This document shows, in pieces, positions 1 through 5,102 of a DNA stretch of 5,102 nucleotides. The stretch's first letter is position 1. The number at the start of each line of letters is the position of its first letter. The notes beneath the pieces are model-generated. The model had not been told where the DNA came from. It saw nothing but the letters and a program-made list of their open reading frames with translations, and did not search any database. The stretch is from Gemmatimonadaceae bacterium. Lineage in GTDB: Bacteria > Gemmatimonadota > Gemmatimonadetes > Gemmatimonadales > Gemmatimonadaceae. The stretch covers positions 1 to 5,102 of the forward strand of contig JABFXM010000257.1 in NCBI GenBank assembly GCA_013361745.1. Reading direction: 5' to 3'. Made by a program: the position numbers and the translations under genes.

Positions 1-226
1 TGGCGCCCGGGACCAGCTGCGCGCCATGCGGGTCGAACCAGCGAAGCCATGCAGCGGTACCCGCGCGCGCGACGTCGGCGGCGAAGGCGCGGTCGGCCGC
101 CTTCAGGTCCTCGGGAGAGGCGCCGCGCCCGGCGTGCAGGCGGGCGGCGCACGCGGCGAAACCCATGGCCAGCGCGGCGAGGGCCAGCGCGCCGGAGCGT
201 CCGCGAGAAGAAGCGATCGTCGTCAT
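1..226 (-). CDS. DUF4440/SnoaL-like lipoprotein, 3' end missing
   Basis: The gene runs off the left edge, so only the first 75 codons are visible. The ATG at 226-224 is the only usable start, because no start codon lies in frame between it and the stop of the preceding gene. The N-terminus has arginines (R8, R10), then a hydrophobic Ala/Leu stretch (13-25) ending in FAAC with Cys26. This looks like a lipoprotein signal peptide, although Phe at -3 is not the classic lipobox residue. After it comes SPEDLKAADRAFAADVARAG followed by TAAWLRWFDPHGAQLVPGA. The 'aaDraFa...G..aAWl..f...g....pG' pattern is typical of DUF4440 proteins, a branch of the NTF2/SnoaL-like fold. Exact function is unknown. It starts 34 bp after the HD-GYP gene in the same direction, with no obvious Shine-Dalgarno, so it is probably the last visible gene of that operon. 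The family call rests on the N-terminal third only. Confidence 0.72.
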   Translation of the reverse strand, partial: MTTIASSRGRSGALALAALAMGFAACAARLHAGRGASPEDLKAADRAFAADVARAGTAAWLRWFDPHGAQLVPGA

Positions 227-260
227 GGCGTCGATGAAGTGGTGACGCCCGCTGTGTGAG

Positions 261-2215
<1,955 letters not shown>

Positions 2216-2216
<1 letters not shown>

Positions 2217-2231
2217 GCGGAGCGCTCCGCG
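2216..2231 (-). promoter_or_regulatory. Perfect 16-bp palindrome at the HD-GYP gene start
   Basis: The sequence CGCGGAGCGCTCCGCG is its own reverse complement and ends on the first base of the GTG start codon. Read as mRNA it gives a six-pair stem with a GCGC loop and includes the only SD-like GGAG, eight bases before the GTG. It could hide the ribosome binding site, or serve as a DNA site for a dimeric protein. GC-rich DNA makes short palindromes more likely by chance, so function is inference. Confidence 0.45.
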
Positions 2232-2234
2232 GAC

Positions 2235-2274
2235 GGACGGGCCGGCGGCCGCACTCGCACGGTCGCCGGCGTCC
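2235..2274 (-). other. Intercistronic inverted repeat between CsgG-like and HD-GYP genes
   Basis: GGACG-GG-CCGGC (2235-2246) pairs with GCCGG-CGTCC (2265-2274): ten base pairs with a two-base bulge and an 18-base loop. No T-run follows on the minus strand, so it is not a convincing intrinsic terminator. It could be an mRNA processing or stability hairpin in the 69-bp gap that also holds the start-codon palindrome. Confidence 0.3.
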
Positions 2275-2286
2275 GCTGCCTAACGC

Positions 2287-3018
2287 TCAAGTGCCTCTCT
2301 TCGGCGCGTCGATCCGGTCGAGCGCCTTCCGCGCCGGCGCGTAATCGGGAAACTTCTCGAGCGCCGCGCGGTAGAGCTTCTTCGCCTCCTGCGGACGGCC
2401 GCCGTTCTCCTCGGCGATCGCGCGCGAGTAGAGCATCACGACCTGGAACGGAGGCTTCGGCACAGGGCGCGCGCTCGCCGTGCGTGCAGGCATCGGCGGG
2501 AGCTTCAACCCCGAGTTCAGCTTCGCGGCGAGACTCGTGATCATGTCCGAGAAGTCGTCGGTCTTCGCCTGCACGCTCTCGACGTGCTCGATGCGGCCGG
2601 TCTCGACGTCGACGGCGCGCGCGTCCAGACGCATGCGGCCTTTCCGGTCGGTCACGTAGCTGCCGAAGATCATGTGATGCACGCCGAGCAGCTTCCCGAC
2701 GCGCGCCGCGGTGGCCGCGTCGACGGAGCCCGAGGTGCCGAGCTTCTGCTCGGCGACGAGCTTGTCGAGCTGGTCGCGCTCGATGACGCGGATCCCCGGG
2801 TTCGCGGAGAGCTCGCTCGTGAGAATGTCGGCGATGCCCGCCCGCAGCGGGTCGAGCTCCTCGTGCTCCTTTCCGATCGCGCCGTTGTTGAAGTGCATCA
2901 CGGCGACGGTGGGGCGATCGTCGGCGGCGGGCGCGGCGCCCTGCGCGCGGAGCGCGGGTGCGCCGAGCAGCGCGAGGGCGGCGATCACGGGGAAGGAACG
3001 GAGTGCGTATCGAAGCAT
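2287..3018 (-). CDS. Exported CsgG-like protein with C-terminal TPR-like repeat
   Basis: 243 aa. The ATG at 3018 has a strong GGAGGAG Shine-Dalgarno. Residues 1-26 form a Sec-type signal peptide: R3 and R7, a hydrophobic core VIAALALLGAP and a likely cleavage around ALRAQ|GA. No cysteine is present anywhere, so it is not a lipoprotein, unlike classical CsgG. Residues 36-165 resemble the CsgG/FlgO-type domain found in curli secretion and envelope proteins: TVAVMHFNN, then LRAGIADILTSELSANPGIRV, VIERDQLDKLVAEQ, the ARVGKLLGVHHMIFGSY strand, and LDARAVDVETGRI. A Pro-rich linker (173-190) leads to one TPR-like helical pair, about 194-236 (LYSRAIAEENGGRPQEAKKLYRAAL in two pieces, ending with FPDYAPARKAL). 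It most likely acts in the periplasm, perhaps as an assembly or scaffold protein; the partner is unknown. No curli subunit gene is visible here. It starts 15 bp after the upstream hydrolase gene and is probably translated with it. Confidence 0.83.
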   Translation of the reverse strand: MLRYALRSFPVIAALALLGAPALRAQGAAPAADDRPTVAVMHFNNGAIGKEHEELDPLRAGIADILTSELSANPGIRVIERDQLDKLVAEQKLGTSGSVDAATAARVGKLLGVHHMIFGSYVTDRKGRMRLDARAVDVETGRIEHVESVQAKTDDFSDMITSLAAKLNSGLKLPPMPARTASARPVPKPPFQVVMLYSRAIAEENGGRPQEAKKLYRAALEKFPDYAPARKALDRIDAPKRGT

Positions 3019-3035
3019 GAGCTCCTCCAGGAGCT
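3019..3035 (-). promoter_or_regulatory. Shine-Dalgarno of the CsgG-like gene inside a hairpin overlapping the upstream stop
   Basis: On the minus strand AGCTCC-TGGA-GGAGCT (3035 to 3020) forms a six-pair stem with a four-base loop; the GGAGGAG ribosome binding site is split between loop and 3' arm, five bases before ATG 3018. The first two bases of the 5' arm are the last two bases of the TAG stop (3036-3034) of the hydrolase gene. A ribosome ending at that stop would open the stem, which fits translational coupling. The base pairing is seen; the coupling is inferred. Confidence 0.55.
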
Positions 3036-3906
3036 ACACAGTCAGCGTCAGCCCCTCGGCGGCAGCGATCACCGCGAGGTTACGGCCCCGCCGCGCCACG
3101 AGGGCGCGGCATTCCTGCATCCTGCGAAAGACATCGTCGTCCGTGCGCTCGGGCTTGTGATGAAAGAGCACCAGGCGCTCGACTCCCGCGTCGAGCGCCA
3201 GCTCGACCGCGTCCTCGTACGTCGAATGTCCCCAGCCGCGATGATGGTCGTACTCCTCGCGGGTGTACATCGTGTCGTGTATGAGTACCGACGCACCGCT
3301 GACGAAGTTCACGAGCTGATCGCGCCAGTCCTTGGGCGTGTCGTACGCCGCGGTGGCGTTCAGCTCGTTGTCACTGATATAGACGAGCGCGCTGCCCGCT
3401 CCGTTACCGGTCGCGAAGCGATAGCCGAGGGCGCCGCCGGGATGGCGCACGGGGAACGCGCTGACCGAGTAGCTCGAGCCGGCGGCATCGCCGGGGGCGA
3501 GCTCGCGGAAATCGATGACCGCGTCGAGCTGCTCGAAGGTGACCGGGAACACCACCGGCGACATCTGGTCGCGGACGACGCGATCGATGCTCGTCTCGAG
3601 GGACTTGGAGCCCCAGATGGTGAAGTGGTTTCCGCGCTGGAAGATCGGGCCGAAGAAGGGGAGCCCCTGGATGTGGTCCCAGTGCGCGTGGGTCAGGAAG
3701 ATGTCGCCGGCGATCGGCGCGCCGTTCGCGCGCTCGATGAGCGAACGCCCGAGCTCCCGGATCCCCGTGCCCGCGTCGAGGATGATCAGCCACCCGTCGT
3801 CGGTGCGGAGCTCGACACAGGGCGTGTTGCCGCCATATCGGACCGTCTTCGATCCGGGACTGGGGATGGACCCGCGCGTTCCCCAGAATTGTACGCGGAG
3901 ACTCAT
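3034..3906 (-). CDS. Metallo-beta-lactamase-fold metal-dependent hydrolase
   Basis: 290 aa, ATG start, TAG stop, with a modest GTGAGG just upstream. It starts with the FWGTRGSIPSPG and RYGGNTPCVEL motifs (7-18, 23-33), which mark a known group of MBL-fold proteins related to the Lactamase_B_2 branch and often annotated as phosphodiesterase-like or cAMP phosphodiesterase class II. LDAGTG (43-48) follows. The metal-binding signature is THAHWDH: H73, H75, D77 and H78. Further candidate ligands are H155 in RHPGG, D179 in ISDN, H210-D211, H227 and H249 in FHH. A two-metal active site is therefore intact and the protein is probably an active cytosolic hydrolase; no signal peptide is visible. The substrate cannot be read from sequence: cyclic nucleotide phosphodiesterase and RNase Z/PhnP-like activities are both possible. 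It lies 88 bp after the Crp/Fnr gene and 15 bp before the CsgG-like gene. No clear promoter precedes it, so it is probably transcribed with the regulator. Confidence 0.88.
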   Translation of the reverse strand: MSLRVQFWGTRGSIPSPGSKTVRYGGNTPCVELRTDDGWLIILDAGTGIRELGRSLIERANGAPIAGDIFLTHAHWDHIQGLPFFGPIFQRGNHFTIWGSKSLETSIDRVVRDQMSPVVFPVTFEQLDAVIDFRELAPGDAAGSSYSVSAFPVRHPGGALGYRFATGNGAGSALVYISDNELNATAAYDTPKDWRDQLVNFVSGASVLIHDTMYTREEYDHHRGWGHSTYEDAVELALDAGVERLVLFHHKPERTDDDVFRRMQECRALVARRGRNLAVIAAAEGLTLTV

Positions 3907-3994
3907 TGCCTCACGGGCGAAGAAGAATCAGGCAAGCTCTGGCGCCGCGCCATATCGCGCCGCACCCCGCCGCACGCCCCGGCGGTGACCGCGA

Positions 3995-4675
3995 TCACGC
4001 CGAAGCGCGCACGCTCGCTCGCTGTTCCAGCGCGTTGCGGTCGGTGATCTGGATCTGACGCCGCTCGACCGCGATCCAGTTCGCCTCCTGGAAATCCTTC
4101 ATCGCGCGCGAGACCGTCTCGCGGCTCGCGCCGATCATCTGGGCGATGGTCTGGTGGGTGAGCGGCTTCTCGATGCGGTCACCGCCCGATTCGGTGGCGG
4201 CGTCGAGGAGGAGCCGCGCGATGCGCCCCGGGACGTCGAGGAGGACGAGCCCACCGATCTTCTCGTCGGCGCGACGGAGGCGGCGCGAGAGGCCCTGGAG
4301 CATCGCCCAGGCGACCGCGGGGGAGCGCTCGACGCGGGCGCGGAAATCCTCGCGGCGGAGCACGAGCATCGTCGCGTCCTCCATCGCGATCACGTGCGCC
4401 GACCGCGGCTGCTCGTCGATGAGCGACAGCTCGCCGAAGTGCTCGCCGACGCCGAGCACGCCGAGGATCACCTCGCGCCCGTCCTCACCGACGAGGACGA
4501 CCTTCACGCGACCCTGGCGCACGATGAAGAGCGAGTCGCCGGGATCGTCCTCGAAGAGAATGACGCTGCCCTTCGGGTAGGTCTTCTCCCGCGTGATGGC
4601 CGCGAACTCCTGGAGCGTGTCGCGCTCGAGGTTCGCGAAGAGCGGCACGGTCGCGAGAAAGTCGATGATGTCCAT
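3995..4675 (-). CDS. Crp/Fnr-family transcriptional regulator
   Basis: 226 aa from ATG 4675, TGA stop. The N-terminal cyclic-nucleotide-binding fold spans about 13-120, with GDSLFIVRQGRVKV (46-59) and the phosphate-binding cassette FGELSL...PRSA (80-93). E82, R91 and S92 match E. coli CRP E72, R82 and S83. The dimerisation helix (about 120-146) is followed by LDVPGRIARLLL and a helix-turn-helix (173-201) with recognition motif SRETVSR: R185, E186 and R190 match the CRP DNA-contact residues R180, E181 and R185. The cAMP-contacting residues T127 and S128 of CRP are replaced here by A136 and D137, so the ligand may differ. No cysteine occurs, which excludes an FNR-type iron-sulphur cluster. The frame stays open to a TTG at 4741, but that TTG is part of a -35 box and the extra 22 residues are unlike the family. 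It heads the leftward gene set and may regulate it and itself. Confidence 0.93.
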   Translation of the reverse strand: MDIIDFLATVPLFANLERDTLQEFAAITREKTYPKGSVILFEDDPGDSLFIVRQGRVKVVLVGEDGREVILGVLGVGEHFGELSLIDEQPRSAHVIAMEDATMLVLRREDFRARVERSPAVAWAMLQGLSRRLRRADEKIGGLVLLDVPGRIARLLLDAATESGGDRIEKPLTHQTIAQMIGASRETVSRAMKDFQEANWIAVERRQIQITDRNALEQRASVRASA

Positions 4676-4712
4676 GGCAGGAGCGGTGGCGGGTGTTGGT
4701 GAACCCCGGGCA

Positions 4713-4741
4713 AGTCTACCCGGCGCATGGGGCGATGTCAA
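4713..4741 (-). promoter_or_regulatory. Sigma-70-type promoter of the Crp/Fnr gene
   Basis: On the minus strand a perfect TTGACA (4741-4736) lies 17 bp from TAGACT (4718-4713). Transcription would start near 4706, giving a leader of about 30 bases before ATG 4675. The leader has no obvious Shine-Dalgarno. The consensus -35 with ideal spacing is strong evidence in DNA this rich in G+C. Confidence 0.75.
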
Positions 4742-4761
4742 ACCTGCAAGGCGTTGTCGGC

Positions 4762-4791
4762 TTGTCTTTTAGGGTCGATTCCGGTTAGATT
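4762..4791 (+). promoter_or_regulatory. Sigma-70-type promoter of rpmE
   Basis: TTGTCT (4762-4767) is 18 bp from TAGATT (4786-4791), within the only AT-rich patch of the area; an overlapping alternative -10 is TTATAT (4790-4795). Transcription would start near 4798-4802, about 30 bases before the GTG start at 4830. It is back to back with the Crp/Fnr promoter: the two -35 boxes are 20 bp apart. Confidence 0.65.
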
Positions 4792-4820
4792 ATATGGCTG
4801 ATCGATCCACGTTTTACCAC

Positions 4821-4826
4821 GAGGTG
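4821..4826 (+). promoter_or_regulatory. Ribosome binding site of rpmE
   Basis: GAGGTG ends three bases before GTG 4830 (five bases from the GAGG core). It supports that GTG as start rather than the ATG at 4794, which has no Shine-Dalgarno and lies within the promoter. Confidence 0.65.
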
Positions 4827-4829
4827 CCC

Positions 4830-5033
4830 GTGAAGACCGAAATTCATCCCGTGTACGCGACGGCGACCGTGAAGTGCGGTTGCGGCAACACGTTCCAGAC
4901 CCGTTCGACGATCCCCGAGCTGCACACCGACGTGTGCTCGGCCTGCCACCCGTTCTACACGGGCAAGCAGAAGTTCATCGACACCGCGGGGCGCATCGAC
5001 CGCTTCCGCCAGAAGTTCGGGAAGAAGGCCTGA
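4830..5033 (+). CDS. rpmE: 50S ribosomal protein L31, zinc-binding type
   Basis: 67 aa from GTG 4830, TGA stop. The protein starts MKTEIHPVY, the standard bacterial L31 beginning, and continues through [27 protein letters not shown] and [16 protein letters not shown]. Cys16, Cys18, Cys36 and Cys39 make it the C+ (zinc-ribbon) form rather than the cysteine-less paralogue made in zinc shortage. L31 sits on the large subunit and bridges to the small subunit. The length fits the family. The frame extends to an ATG at 4794, adding 12 residues ([12 protein letters not shown]) that L31 proteins lack; that ATG overlaps the -10 region, so it is probably not used. The gene is followed directly by a probable prfA, an arrangement known from many bacteria. 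Confidence 0.95.
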   Translation: MKTEIHPVYATATVKCGCGNTFQTRSTIPELHTDVCSACHPFYTGKQKFIDTAGRIDRFRQKFGKKA

Positions 5034-5102
5034 GCGAACAGACGGACAGCCTCCTGCGCGATCGGCTCGCCGACGCGCTGGAGCGTGCGTCGGCGATCGA
5101 GC
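5030..5102 (+). CDS. prfA: Probable peptide chain release factor 1, N-terminus only
   Basis: The last 73 bases read [24 protein letters not shown] with no stop, running off the right edge. The helix '[16 protein letters not shown]' resembles the N-terminal helix of RF1, the factor that ends translation at UAA and UAG, and prfA commonly follows rpmE. No ATG, GTG or TTG occurs in this frame between 4937 and the window end; the nearest, a GTG at 4934, would overlap rpmE by about 100 bp. CTG 5030, overlapping the rpmE stop as CTGA, is the best start, with a GAAGG just upstream at tight spacing; CTG 5054 is an alternative. Identity rests on a short stretch plus context. Confidence 0.6.
   Translation, partial: MSEQTDSLLRDRLADALERASAIE

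Noticed and set aside
3941..3961. GGCGC/GCGCC inverted repeat after the Crp/Fnr gene as terminator
   Set aside because: Five-pair stem with an 11-base loop and no T-run on the minus strand; common by chance in such GC-rich DNA.
2584..4047. Long plus-strand open frame of 487 codons
   Set aside because: It lies antisense to the well-supported CsgG-like and MBL genes and shows only Arg/Glu/Val-rich low-complexity protein, as expected for a GC-rich shadow frame.
4737..4758. TGTCAA and TTGTC around 4737-4758 as a Crp/Fnr operator
   Set aside because: The halves are not a good inverted repeat and the spacing fits neither the CRP nor the FNR consensus; TGTCAA is better read as the -35 box on the minus strand.

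Overview
The window is GC-rich, densely coded DNA with short intergenic gaps and looks like an ordinary chromosomal region. Codon use, the two-domain signalling proteins, a DUF4440-like lipoprotein and the rpmE-prfA pair together suggest an environmental bacterium, possibly Gemmatimonadota. That placement is inference from general resemblance and no marker gene here proves it.

Two divergent transcription units share a control region at about 4676-4829. Leftward (minus strand) run five genes in the same direction: a Crp/Fnr-family regulator (3995-4675), a metallo-beta-lactamase-fold hydrolase (3034-3906), an exported CsgG-like protein with a C-terminal TPR-like segment (2287-3018), a receiver-like/GAF/HD-GYP phosphodiesterase (261-2216) and a DUF4440-like lipoprotein that is cut by the left edge (1-226). 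Gaps are 34 to 88 bp, apart from 15 bp between the hydrolase and the CsgG-like gene, so the set may be a single operon. Rightward (plus strand) run rpmE (ribosomal protein L31, 4830-5033) and the first codons of what is probably prfA (peptide chain release factor 1, from about 5030).

The most useful points for an annotator concern starts. The longest reading frames for both genes beside the divergent region begin inside promoter elements: a TTG that is the -35 box of the regulator's promoter, and an ATG that overlaps the -10 region of the rpmE promoter. The real starts are very likely ATG at 4675 and GTG at 4830. The putative prfA frame has no ATG, GTG or TTG near its expected start and seems to use CTG in a CTGA overlap with the rpmE stop codon.

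Functionally, the leftward genes suggest a second-messenger and envelope-related group. The HD-GYP protein keeps all expected catalytic residues for c-di-GMP hydrolysis and carries an insertion of about 110 residues inside the catalytic domain. The regulator keeps most of the cyclic-nucleotide cassette but has replaced the two C-helix residues that contact cAMP in E. coli CRP. The MBL protein is of a type sometimes annotated as a cyclic-nucleotide phosphodiesterase. That these genes act in one pathway is a hypothesis. I see no mobile element, CRISPR array, tRNA, rRNA or clear intrinsic terminator, and no clearly new system.
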